Assembly (NCBI RefSeq): GCF_000934605.2
Contig: NZ_CP010898.2
Coordinates: 1-64,000, forward strand
From: Pandoraea vervacti
Lineage (GTDB): Bacteria > Pseudomonadota > Gammaproteobacteria > Burkholderiales > Burkholderiaceae
Length of the DNA: 64,000 nucleotides
Direction: 5' to 3'
In this document: piece by piece, positions 26,330-33,900 of the stretch
How the letters are laid out: each line of letters begins with the position of its first letter
Position numbering within the stretch: the stretch's first letter is position 1
Notes under the pieces: model-generated
Seen by the model: the letters and a program-made list of their open reading frames with translations, nothing else
Databases searched by the model: none
Told to the model about the DNA's origin: nothing
Program-made: the position numbers and the translations under genes

Positions 26330-26910
26330 GAACGCGGCTCCTTCGTCTTGTGCCAGACGTCCAGACGGAACTGGCGGTCTTCATGGGCTACGCATCGCAC
26401 CAGTCCGTCGAGACGGTGCACGGCCTCATGCAGCGCAAGCGTTGCTTGCTGTCGGTCGTCGAAGTCGGGCGTGTAGTGGCACATCACCCACTGGCCGCCC
26501 GCACTGAGCGAATGGAAGCACTGTTGCAGCAGCTGCTCAAAAGGCTCGGGCGGGAGATAGTAAGCAAGCTCCGAGACGATCACCAGATCTACCGATTCGC
26601 CCGGGTGCAGTGGCCACGCCTGGGGCACGGTCATCACTTGCAGCGCCACATTGGCAATGCCTTGCGCGTGCAGCCGCTTTCGGCAGCGGCGAATGGCCGT
26701 CGGCGACATGTCCACGGCGTGCACCACATGGCAACGCGAGGCCAACGGTGCGGTGATCTGTCCGATGCCGCAGCCCAGCTCAAGCGCGGCCGTGTAGCGC
26801 GGCTGCGCGAGCGACGCGAGTACAAGGTCGCGCTTGCGCTGTTCGTACCACGCCGTGTGGACCGACCATGGATCCTTGCTTGCGCGGTAAATCGCGTCGA
26901 AGTCCGTCAT
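26326..26910 (-). CDS. NodS-like SAM-dependent methyltransferase
   Basis: The 194-residue protein has the class I methyltransferase motif I (AALELGCGIGQITAPLA), motif II (VHAVDMSPTAI) and the SELAYYLPPE region typical of the NodS family, which methylates amino sugars in Nod factor synthesis. The ATG at 26910 overlaps the deacetylase stop as ATGA; an upstream start at 27051 would lie inside that gene. Next to a PIG-L deacetylase and a glycosyltransferase, N-methylation of a freed amino group is a sensible guess, but the substrate is unknown. Confidence 0.88.
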   Translation of the reverse strand: MTDFDAIYRASKDPWSVHTAWYEQRKRDLVLASLAQPRYTAALELGCGIGQITAPLASRCHVVHAVDMSPTAIRRCRKRLHAQGIANVALQVMTVPQAWPLHPGESVDLVIVSELAYYLPPEPFEQLLQQCFHSLSAGGQWVMCHYTPDFDDRQQATLALHEAVHRLDGLVRCVAHEDRQFRLDVWHKTKEPRS

Positions 26911-27665
26911 AGGAGGAACACTTCGAAAGAACGTTGCCATCGCGCAAGCGCGTACGCCGGCAACACAGGAGGCGCGCCAGTGCTCGGATCGGGGCTGAGC
27001 TGGCTTCGGAACGCGCCAATGGCGTGCATCTTCGCCGCCCGATCGCTGCATGACAGGTGCACGCGCACGGCACGCTCAAAGGGCAGCTCATTGCCGCTCG
27101 GATCGGCCCAGTGCCAACCCCAAATCGGCACCTCGATCCCACGCGCGCCCCTCGCTTGCGCCGCGCGACGGCAGGCGCGCGCAACGGCTTCGTGATCGGG
27201 ATGTCCGTCGAGCTGCCACGGTGCCATGACGGTGTCGCCGCGCGAGAGCGCCGGGCACAACAGGTCGAAGAGCCGCGATTCATGCCGCACGACATGGCCG
27301 TCCGGCACGCCTAGCCGATGGCGCCGGCACTGCAGCGATAAGCGCTGTTGCGCCCATAGGCTTTCACTCACCCGTGCTTCGGCTAAGCGCGCGGGTGTCC
27401 AATGTGACGATCCCGGATGACTGGCTTCACCGTCGGTGACGGCCCAGATATGGATCTCCACGCCGGCCCGTGCCAGTTGTCGCAGCGTGCCTCCACACCC
27501 CAGAATCTCATCGTCGGGGTGCGGCGCCACGACGTGCAACCGCGCGTTTCGCGCGAGCAGCTCGCGTGCCGTGACCTTCGGCAACGGATGCGCGGTGAAC
27601 CACCGCTGCCATGTCGCTTCGGCCGTGCCTTCTCCGGCAATCAGGCGTGCGCTTAGAGCGTCCAT
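26907..27665 (-). CDS. PIG-L family deacetylase
   Basis: The 252-residue protein has both PIG-L/LmbE zinc-site motifs: VVAPHPDDEILGCGG and, later, LDGHPDHEAVARAC. Members remove the acetyl group from N-acetyl amino sugars or similar conjugates. It overlaps the acyl-CoA dehydrogenase gene by 13 bases and the methyltransferase by four, so the cluster is one operon. The N-terminal 35 residues precede the catalytic domain and are not recognised. Confidence 0.92.
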   Translation of the reverse strand: MDALSARLIAGEGTAEATWQRWFTAHPLPKVTARELLARNARLHVVAPHPDDEILGCGGTLRQLARAGVEIHIWAVTDGEASHPGSSHWTPARLAEARVSESLWAQQRLSLQCRRHRLGVPDGHVVRHESRLFDLLCPALSRGDTVMAPWQLDGHPDHEAVARACRRAAQARGARGIEVPIWGWHWADPSGNELPFERAVRVHLSCSDRAAKMHAIGAFRSQLSPDPSTGAPPVLPAYALARWQRSFEVFLL

Positions 27666-28693
27666 AGGCCGTCTCCGTCACGCTCGAGGAGGGCACGGCC
27701 GTGCGCGGCAAGATCGCGCTCCGCGTGGCTCTGGCGAATGAAAACGGGAAGGTCCGCGAGCAGGCGGGCGAAACGGGCGTTACGGCACATCGGGCTCGGG
27801 CCCACTGCGCGCGGCGCATGCCAGAGAATCTTCTCCACCACCGCCTCGACCGCCAGTCTCGCGCGACGCACTGCCTCCCGACACGGCCGCGCCGGGTGCG
27901 CATCGATGGCCTCCGCTGTGGCGCGCAGCACGCTCGCCGCTTGTGCCAGCGCGACGTCGATGGCGCCGAGGTGCGCCAGTGCGTGCGGATCCCCGGGGCT
28001 GTGGAGCAATGTTTCGCGCACGACTTCGGCAATGCCGGTCGCCGCCCCGTACCAGCACGCCGCGACGCCCGCCGCGCCATGGTGGAAGCCGGCGCGCGAG
28101 AGATAGGCGCCCGGCGCACCGACGCGCCGGGCGCGCGCCCCACGAAAGCTCACCGTGAAGCTATGTGTGTCCGCCATGCCTACGGCGTGCCAGTCAGCGG
28201 GGCACACGTCAATTTCCGCCTGCGCCAGCTCGACCTCCACGAGACACGGCGTGTCTGCGTCCCACGCACTCACAAGCGCCGAGCGCACATGGCGAGCTCC
28301 CGAGCACCACGCTTTGGTGCCGCGCAGGATGACTTCGCGATCGTTGCCGCCGCGCGGCGTGAGCGTGACGCGCGCCTGGGCCGACTCCGAACACCACACG
28401 GCGCGCATACCGGCCTCCAGCGGGCCGGGCGGGCCTTCCAGTTCATGCAGAATAGCAAGTGCGTCGATGTGGCTCTCGTAAAGCTTGGCGAGGCAAAGGT
28501 CAAAGGTGGCGACCTCAGCGAGCATCTGCCATCGCGCGCGCGTCTCGCCCGTGCCGGGATAGGGCACCGTGTCAAAGCCTTCGTCAATGAGCGTTTGTAA
28601 TGTTTCGTAGGTGCGGCCAGGCCGGTCGTGCTGTTGCAGGTGCGTGCGCAGCGCCGCAAGAATATGACGCGCGGGCTTGGTCGATGGATTCAC
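27653..28693 (-). CDS. Acyl-CoA dehydrogenase-like flavoprotein
   Basis: The 346-residue protein shows the weak acyl-CoA dehydrogenase pattern seen in cluster-specific members: a helical N-terminal domain, a central beta domain (WCSGARHVRSALVSA, HAVGMADTHSFTVSFRGARA), and a helical C-terminal domain. The GTG at 28693 with GAGGGGG upstream is preferred over an ATG at 28801 that lacks a ribosome site. Two features are unusual: the protein is shorter than the 380 residues usual for the family, and no clear catalytic glutamate can be assigned by eye. It is the first gene of the four-gene operon. Confidence 0.8.
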   Translation of the reverse strand: MNPSTKPARHILAALRTHLQQHDRPGRTYETLQTLIDEGFDTVPYPGTGETRARWQMLAEVATFDLCLAKLYESHIDALAILHELEGPPGPLEAGMRAVWCSESAQARVTLTPRGGNDREVILRGTKAWCSGARHVRSALVSAWDADTPCLVEVELAQAEIDVCPADWHAVGMADTHSFTVSFRGARARRVGAPGAYLSRAGFHHGAAGVAACWYGAATGIAEVVRETLLHSPGDPHALAHLGAIDVALAQAASVLRATAEAIDAHPARPCREAVRRARLAVEAVVEKILWHAPRAVGPSPMCRNARFARLLADLPVFIRQSHAERDLAAHGRALLERDGDGLWTL

Positions 28694-28968
28694 GGCAACC
28701 CCCTCGTTTAGAAGCTTATGGAGTCGTAAGGTTGAGCGAGAGGTAAATCTCATGCGTCGGAGAGACTTTATGGACCGGGAAAAAGACTGGCTAGAGGGCA
28801 TCGGCTGACATTCCTGTAGGCGGATGCTGGCAGGGCGGTCGATGGGTATGCGCGCATTGCGCGCCGTCGAGTAGAAGCGCGTTCTGTCACCACAAGGCTA
28901 TCGGCATGGCAGCACGCGCCCATTCCCGATTCGGCGCGAAACGTCGTCCCCGCGCCAGTGCTCAGGGG

Positions 28969-29255
28969 AAAGGCGAGGAATTGATCGGCCGGGGGCATCG
29001 ACGCGCGTTGTACGTTTTCGGCAAGACTCACGGACGCATCGGCGACGAGCAGGCACGGCACATCGTGATCGACGGGGACGCGCTTTTTTTTCGCCAGCAG
29101 TTTTAAGGCGCTCAAGCGGCGATCGCCTGCGACGGCTTCGTATTGTTCACTAATGTCGTTAACTCGGGCAGCGGAACCCGCATCAGGTGCTGGGTTGGAT
29201 CGGCCGCTTCGAGCGGTGCGGCGGCGTCGTGTTGAGTCTGGGGAATCGCGTTCAT
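28969..29255 (-). pseudogene. ParB-like partition protein remnant
   Basis: A good start (ATG at 29255 after AGGAGA) opens a frame whose end, LMRVPLPELTTLVNN, looks like the beginning of a ParB/Spo0J nuclease-like domain. It then stops at 29112. In the adjacent frame comes VAGDRRLSALKLLAKKKRVP and SLAENVQRASMPPADQFLAF, the conserved ParB motifs (GxRR and ENVQR). So an internal deletion and a frameshift have fused the two ends of the domain, and the rest of the protein is missing. It is probably a relic of a plasmid or island maintenance gene. Confidence 0.75.
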
Positions 29256-30397
29256 GGTGATATCTCCTAGCTGTTTCGAGGTTTCGAGGGCAGCACCGAG
29301 AGAAGCGGTGCCCCTGCCACCTGAAGAAGACAGCGCAAGAAGACAGCGAATCCGGTTTTCGATCAGGCCTTCAACCGGCGCAGCCCATCGGGCAGCACGC
29401 ACAAGGCACGATTGAGGCAAATATCGTTGTCGATCCCCTGCATGGTGCGCATGGCCGGAAAACCATTCGACATGACGCTTCACAATGCTTGACTCAAATC
29501 ACAGTTGCTGAGTTCATCGCCCGCGACGGTCAGGAGTGCGCGGCCCGGGGCCGTCAAGGAACCAAGCGCAGGGTGGGTGCGGCCCGCAGGCGCAGCCGAG
29601 GACACGGCCCTGCGCGCCTTGAGGGCGTCGGGCTGTGCGCTACAGTCGCGGACAAGGGGATGAAGTCAGGAAAGACGGCTTAACGGTAAAGGGCTGTGCT
29701 GTATGCCGACCGTGTGCAAGCGACGCGCGCAGGCCCGGAGGGAAGCATCCGGGCCGTAGGCGTCAGATCAGCCGAACAGAGTGAGGGACGATAAGGACGT
29801 GTCTCGAGCCGAGATGCGACGATCCATTCAGGTCGGCGCACAACCGATGCCGAAAGGGATGTTTGAGCTGCAAGGGCGCTGTCAGAAGCTCGGAGCTGGA
29901 TGGCGTGTCGTCGAGGCCAGCGTCTCGGGTTTCGATGAATCTCGCCCACTCAGGCGTTATCGGCACCGAGCCGACGTCTCGAACGCTCACTTAGAGGGCG
30001 CACATCGGCCTACTTCCCCGTGAGGGAAGCCGTCCTGGCGAAAGGGCGCCGCGTTCAGCGCGCATTGATGGTCCGACCTTCAACCGTGCCGCCGTAGCGA
30101 CACGTCCGGAACTTCGTCGAGCGCCATTACGGAGCACTCGCGTTGATCGCCGTTCGCGAGAACCGTAACAACCGACCGTGGCGTCCACATCTGTTTCAAG
30201 CGACCTCCCCAACGGTACAACACGTCGCTTGCGCAGCGCCTTGGATGACACGCCGAAAAACTTCGAGTCTTCGGCGTAACCCGCTGCCGCGCGACGCGCA
30301 ACACGCATCCGTGCGATGGTTGGCATGTGAATTGCAGCCGGAAGACATGATGCCGCTCGTCGGGGCGCGTTCGCCGAGGGAAGAGGAGCATTTACAA
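29256..30397. other. 1.1-kb stretch without a supported gene; several stable hairpins
   Basis: Reading frames on both strands here lack ribosome sites and family features. Between 29566 and 29755 several inverted repeats occur: GCGCAGGG (29566-29573) with CCCTGCGC (29608-29615), CCTTG (29617-29621) with CAAGG (29653-29657), and GGCCCGGA (29732-29739) with TCCGGGCC (29748-29755). This could be a structured RNA or decayed DNA of high GC content; no known RNA family was recognised. Confidence 0.4.
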
Positions 30398-30628
30398 ATG
30401 GCTGCCGTTTTCGCTTTCGCCTACCAGGGCTTTCGGGTTTTGTGTACGGCACTTCCGGACCCCGGGGGTGGTTTTCGCGCCACGGCGCGGATATCGTCTC
30501 TCATCCCCAGTGTTTCGCACGAAGATCTGGCAATCACGGTGCATGGGGGCGTGTACCGAGAGGCCTCGTCGGCGATTGAGGGGGCCTCTTCTCTGGCCAG
30601 AATGTGGGTCGATGGGCACCAGAATTAA
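30398..30628 (+). CDS. Small conserved protein, paralogue of the protein at 32.6 kb
   Basis: The 76-residue protein starts MAAVFAFAYQGFRVLCTALP and has a GGFRATARI motif. A gene on the other strand at 32618-32857 encodes a related protein (MASVLTFPYKGYRVLCTATP, GGFRGAAKI). Shared residues over most of the length show a real protein family. The ATG is preceded by GAGGAG at about 10 bases. No function is known. It sits alone next to an IS110 element. Confidence 0.65.
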   Translation: MAAVFAFAYQGFRVLCTALPDPGGGFRATARISSLIPSVSHEDLAITVHGGVYREASSAIEGASSLARMWVDGHQN

Positions 30629-30666
30629 AGACCGATGACGCGCCAGGGGTGCCCCTATGTAGTTCG

Positions 30667-31872
30667 TCAAGCACTGGGGTCCGTTTTGGGTTGATAAAAA
30701 GTGCCGTCGCGTAGCATGGCAAAAAGGACGTCGCAGCGCCGGCGAGCCAGCGCGATAAGTGCCTGGTTGTGGCGCTTGCCCTGCTGGATTTTTCGACTGT
30801 AGTAAGCCCTTGAGATCGGGTCTCGCAAAGCCGCAAAGGCCGAGAGAAACAGGGCGCGTTTGAGTACCTTATTGCCACGTCGAGAGGGGTGTTCGCCGCG
30901 AATCGAGGCGCCAGAGCGCCGGGTCACCGGCGCTAGGCCGGCATAGGCCGCCAGGTGGGCGGCCGAGGCAAAGGCCTTGTGCGCCACCTCGGTCAGGAGT
31001 CGCGCTGCGGTCCTGAGCCCGACTCCGGGCATGCTGCTCAGGACCGGCCAAAGAGGGTTGCTTTGCACCAGGCGCTCGACCTCGGCGGCGATCTCGTCGC
31101 GTTGCTTGCGTAGGGCGGCCAGTTGCTGGGCCAGACGCGGCATGACCAGCGTGGCGGCATGAGTACCCGGCACGACTACGGTTTGTTCGGTAAGCGCCTG
31201 CGCGATGTCGGCGGCCAAGCTCTTGCCAATGCGTGGTGCGAGCTTGATCAGGCGATTCGCCAGCGTTTTTTGGCCCGCGGCCGCCAGTGCTGCGGGTGAG
31301 GGGTAGCGCTCAAGCAGATCGAGCACGGCGGGATGATCCAGGCGAGGTCCGAGCACGCGCTCAAGCGCGGGATGAATCTGCGTGAGCAGGCCGCGAATGC
31401 GGTTGCTGGTTTGGTTGGCTTGGGCGGCCAGGTCGTCGTCGAAGCCACACAGCATAGTGAGCTCGGCGAGCGGCTCATCGGCCAGACGCAATGAGCGCAG
31501 CGTATGCGGCATGGTGCGTGCGGCATCTGCGATGACGGCGGCGTCGCGCGCGTCGGTCTTGGCTTCGCCTGCGTGCAGGTCGGCGATGCGACGCATAGCC
31601 AGACCTGGCAAGTAGGCGACTAGCGTACCGGCGTCGCGGGCTACGGCCAGCGGCAGTGCGCCGATGGTAGCCGGCTGATCGACGACGAACAGGAGCTGGC
31701 CGTGGGCTTTCAACTCATCGATGAGGGCGCGCAGTTGGGTCTCATCGTTAGGCAGGGCCTTGTTGTAGAGGCGACGGCCGTTGCGATCGAGAGCGACGGC
31801 ATGGTGGTGGCCTTTGCCGACGTCGACGCCGATGAAGACATCGACGGCGTCATGAAGTGGAAAGTTATGCAT
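30667..31872 (-). CDS. IS110 family transposase (IS110 group)
   Basis: The 401-residue protein has an N-terminal DEDD domain (VFIGVDVGKGHHHAVALDR, KTDARDAAVIADAAR) and the C-terminal transposase-20 domain (MPGVGLRTAARLLTEV, GLAPVTRRSGASIRGEHPS). It is longer than and only distantly related to the IS1111-type enzymes at 17 and 53 kb. The ATG at 31872 opens the conserved domain; a start at 31920 adds 16 residues without support. The element's ends cannot be set because this group lacks inverted repeats; the non-coding stretch upstream (31873-32100) probably holds its guide-RNA end. Confidence 0.95.
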   Translation of the reverse strand: MHNFPLHDAVDVFIGVDVGKGHHHAVALDRNGRRLYNKALPNDETQLRALIDELKAHGQLLFVVDQPATIGALPLAVARDAGTLVAYLPGLAMRRIADLHAGEAKTDARDAAVIADAARTMPHTLRSLRLADEPLAELTMLCGFDDDLAAQANQTSNRIRGLLTQIHPALERVLGPRLDHPAVLDLLERYPSPAALAAAGQKTLANRLIKLAPRIGKSLAADIAQALTEQTVVVPGTHAATLVMPRLAQQLAALRKQRDEIAAEVERLVQSNPLWPVLSSMPGVGLRTAARLLTEVAHKAFASAAHLAAYAGLAPVTRRSGASIRGEHPSRRGNKVLKRALFLSAFAALRDPISRAYYSRKIQQGKRHNQALIALARRRCDVLFAMLRDGTFYQPKTDPSA

Positions 31873-32259
31873 TGCAGTTGGCACAAAAAGTGAATTGGCC
31901 TGCAAGAACCCTGGTGGCAAGTCTCGGCATCCACGTTACGGACGGCGTCGGAATATCCGTGCCAAACCCCTATCAGCGATCACCAGCCACCCACCAGACC
32001 CGGTGACAACACCCCCCGGATCATGGTTACGACTGGGGGCGGGAATCATGCCGGGCCTGGCTGGCCAAAACCTCGATTATCGAGGTGCGAACATAGTAAC
32101 GGGGGCGTTGCCATATCTGGCTCGCAGCACCGGGCAAGCGCGTGCCGAACGAGTCGACGTGACCGCGACGTTGGCTCGCCGTTGTCCTTTTTCGTGCCTG
32201 GCTTCATCAAGCATGCGGGGCTGGGCAGTTTGCCGCCGGCCCGGGCGCTTCCGGTACAG
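31873..32259. other. Non-coding stretch upstream of the IS110 transposase
   Basis: No supported gene. In IS110-group elements the longer non-coding end, which encodes the bridge RNA, lies upstream of the transposase, so part of this stretch may belong to the element. A G/C-rich palindromic area around 32005-32045 (CCCCCC...GGGGG) is visible. Confidence 0.35.
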
Positions 32260-32442
32260 CTAGCCCTGCTGGCGCCGCTTCGCCCACCGTCTTTCGGCTG
32301 CCAGGCGAGCCAGGGCGCTGCGCTCTGCTGGCGACATGCCCGCCATTCGCGCTAGGCCCCCCGCACGGGAGATCTGTGCGCGCTGTTGCGGGCGAAGCGC
32401 CTTCGCCCGAGCCTTTCCGCCCAAACTCGAGCGTTCCATCAT
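32260..32442 (-). CDS. Small basic hypothetical protein
   Basis: The 60-residue product is very basic and alanine-rich (GGKARAKALRPQQRAQISRA, SPAERSALARLAAERRWAKR), suggesting nucleic-acid binding or simply a short accessory protein of plasmids. A good ribosome site (GGAGG, 4 bases before the first of two ATGs) supports expression; the second ATG at 32439 is the better spaced start. No family is recognised. Confidence 0.55.
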   Translation of the reverse strand: MMERSSLGGKARAKALRPQQRAQISRAGGLARMAGMSPAERSALARLAAERRWAKRRQQG

Positions 32443-32617
32443 CGATCCTCCGAATGTCTCACTGGCTCACTCATACCGGCGCTCCGTTGTTCTGGCTGGC
32501 CGTCGCGCCTCAGTCGAGCCTGAGTTGAGCCTCAGTCGCACGCTATGTCACGCCGACACTGCTTTTGCCTGCCGGCGTAATGGTTCGAGGACACGCCGGG
32601 CCGAGTGCGATGGTGAT

Positions 32618-32857
32618 TTACCAAAGCGCTTCCTGATGTTGGTCGATCCAGTCGCGCGCGAGCGACGCCGCCGACTCAAGCGCCACCTGCTCCTTCTGTC
32701 GGATCGTATCGCCCGCGTGGCCTATCTGCTGCTCCTGGAATAAACCCGGGGCGGGCCACAGGATTTTCGCGGCCCCGCGAAACCCGCCATGCGTTGTCGG
32801 CGTAGCCGTGCACAAAACCCGATAGCCCTTGTAGGGAAAAGTCAGAACCGAAGCCAT
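32618..32857 (-). CDS. Small conserved protein, paralogue of the protein at 30.4 kb
   Basis: The 79-residue protein begins MASVLTFPYKGYRVLCTATP and ends with ESAASLARDWIDQHQ, closely parallel to the paralogue at 30398-30628 (GASSLARMWVDGHQ). The ribosome site is weak and an in-frame GTG at 32866 could also serve. Function is unknown. The shared RVLC and GGFR motifs are the family core. Confidence 0.6.
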   Translation of the reverse strand: MASVLTFPYKGYRVLCTATPTTHGGFRGAAKILWPAPGLFQEQQIGHAGDTIRQKEQVALESAASLARDWIDQHQEALW

Positions 32858-33137
32858 AGTCGTCACTTTTAGCGGACTTCTTGTCGGCGGCCTGTCCTCT
32901 CATGGTGGCGATCCGCACGACGCCGCTATTCACCGATGTAGGAAAAACGGCGCACAGCCTGCGCCGCCCTGAACCGGTTCCTATCATAGAACGGAGTCGC
33001 TCCCCGGAGCTACCCCAGAGCCGGCTGGGGTCCGGCTCTCATACCTCATAGGGAAGACGCTCGGGATTCTACTCGCGATTCTCACCTGGCAGGCTGCGGC
33101 GGCCGCACCCGTGCGCGTGAAGCGGTACACCGCGGTG
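32858..33137. other. Short intergenic stretch, nothing supported
   Basis: No gene with a ribosome site or family feature was seen between the two minus-strand small genes. Confidence 0.4.
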
Positions 33138-33428
33138 TCAGTTGACGCGTCGCCAGGCATCAACAATTGCGCCGAGAGCCGGCGGTACGAATTCATGCCC
33201 GTCAAACGACACGGGCCGATCGTCTTTCGGATAGCCCAGTACTGCTGGCGCACGCAACATACCCAGCATCCTGGGACTATGTGTTCCGCTCGCCGCGACC
33301 TCTGCGAGGACTTCCGACTCGATCTGATGCAGCAGCGCCCAAGTCAATACTCCGGCCGTGCGGCGACGCGACACGACCGCTGGTACCGTTTCCTTCACGG
33401 CCGCAACAGCGGCAAACAGCAGATCCAT
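33138..33428 (-). CDS. Hypothetical protein
   Basis: This 96-residue protein is not recognised. It has a strong ribosome site (GGAAGGAGA, 6 bases from ATG), which is the main reason to accept it. The sequence is mixed alpha/beta with a conserved-looking end (VSFDGHEFVPPALGAIVDAW). Nearby genes are likewise small orphan genes of accessory DNA, so its role cannot be inferred from context. Confidence 0.55.
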   Translation of the reverse strand: MDLLFAAVAAVKETVPAVVSRRRTAGVLTWALLHQIESEVLAEVAASGTHSPRMLGMLRAPAVLGYPKDDRPVSFDGHEFVPPALGAIVDAWRRVN

Positions 33429-33532
33429 GCACTCTCCTTCCCGTAGCTAAATAATGCATCGTTGAAATAGGGCTACCGCTCCACGGGTGCCAGCGCCCAC
33501 CTGTGCCGCAAAGCGGGAATCAGGACCCTCGA

Positions 33533-33874
33533 TCATCCGGATTCACGCTGGGAGGCCGGTCTGCAAAACCACGCCTGACGGTAGACTTCGCTATGCCGCC
33601 GGCGGACCTCCACTTCTTCGTCGCCGGCAAGAATCAGCCCGCCGCCGTTGAACCGAACCACACGGAAGTTGTGCAGTGGGGGTAACAGTGCTGCGCCCGA
33701 AGCCCGTCCACACGCCGTGAGCGTCACTGCCTGCACGCGTAGGGGCGTACCGGCGCGATAGCCGCCGGCGTAGGACCAGCTGCACAGGTACCCGCGCACG
33801 GGCGGGCTGACAAGAAAGTCCGCCTCGGAGAGTTTTTCGCCGGCGCGGCGAAGCCTGAACACGTCGACAAGCAT
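33533..33874 (-). CDS. Hypothetical protein of accessory DNA
   Basis: The 113-residue product has a C-terminal part with beta-strand pattern (RVVRFNGGGLILAGDEEVEV) ending in YRQAWFCRPA, a pattern I associate with small orphan proteins of conjugative elements, though no named family comes to mind. No clear ribosome site precedes the ATG. The group II intron begins 26 bases upstream of its start, so its promoter may have been separated from it. Confidence 0.45.
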   Translation of the reverse strand: MLVDVFRLRRAGEKLSEADFLVSPPVRGYLCSWSYAGGYRAGTPLRVQAVTLTACGRASGAALLPPLHNFRVVRFNGGGLILAGDEEVEVRRRHSEVYRQAWFCRPASQRESG

Positions 33875-33900
33875 GGCGCAAAATACTGTTTATTTGCACA

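Noticed and set aside
27701..28600. Long plus-strand frame of 299 codons opposite the acyl-CoA dehydrogenase gene
   Set aside because: It is the antisense shadow of a real gene in GC-rich DNA, with arginine-rich composition and no motifs.
29112..29255. A 47-residue peptide gene with a good ribosome site, first considered as a modified-peptide precursor upstream of the acyl-CoA dehydrogenase cluster
   Set aside because: Its end and the sequence in the adjacent frame read as the N-terminus and core motifs of a ParB-like protein, so it is better explained as a broken partition gene.
29715..29760. Resemblance of the GGCCCGGAGGGAAGCATCC stretch to the SRP RNA loop
   Set aside because: The GGAA loop and the asymmetric internal loop of SRP RNA are absent and the helix closes differently; likely chance.
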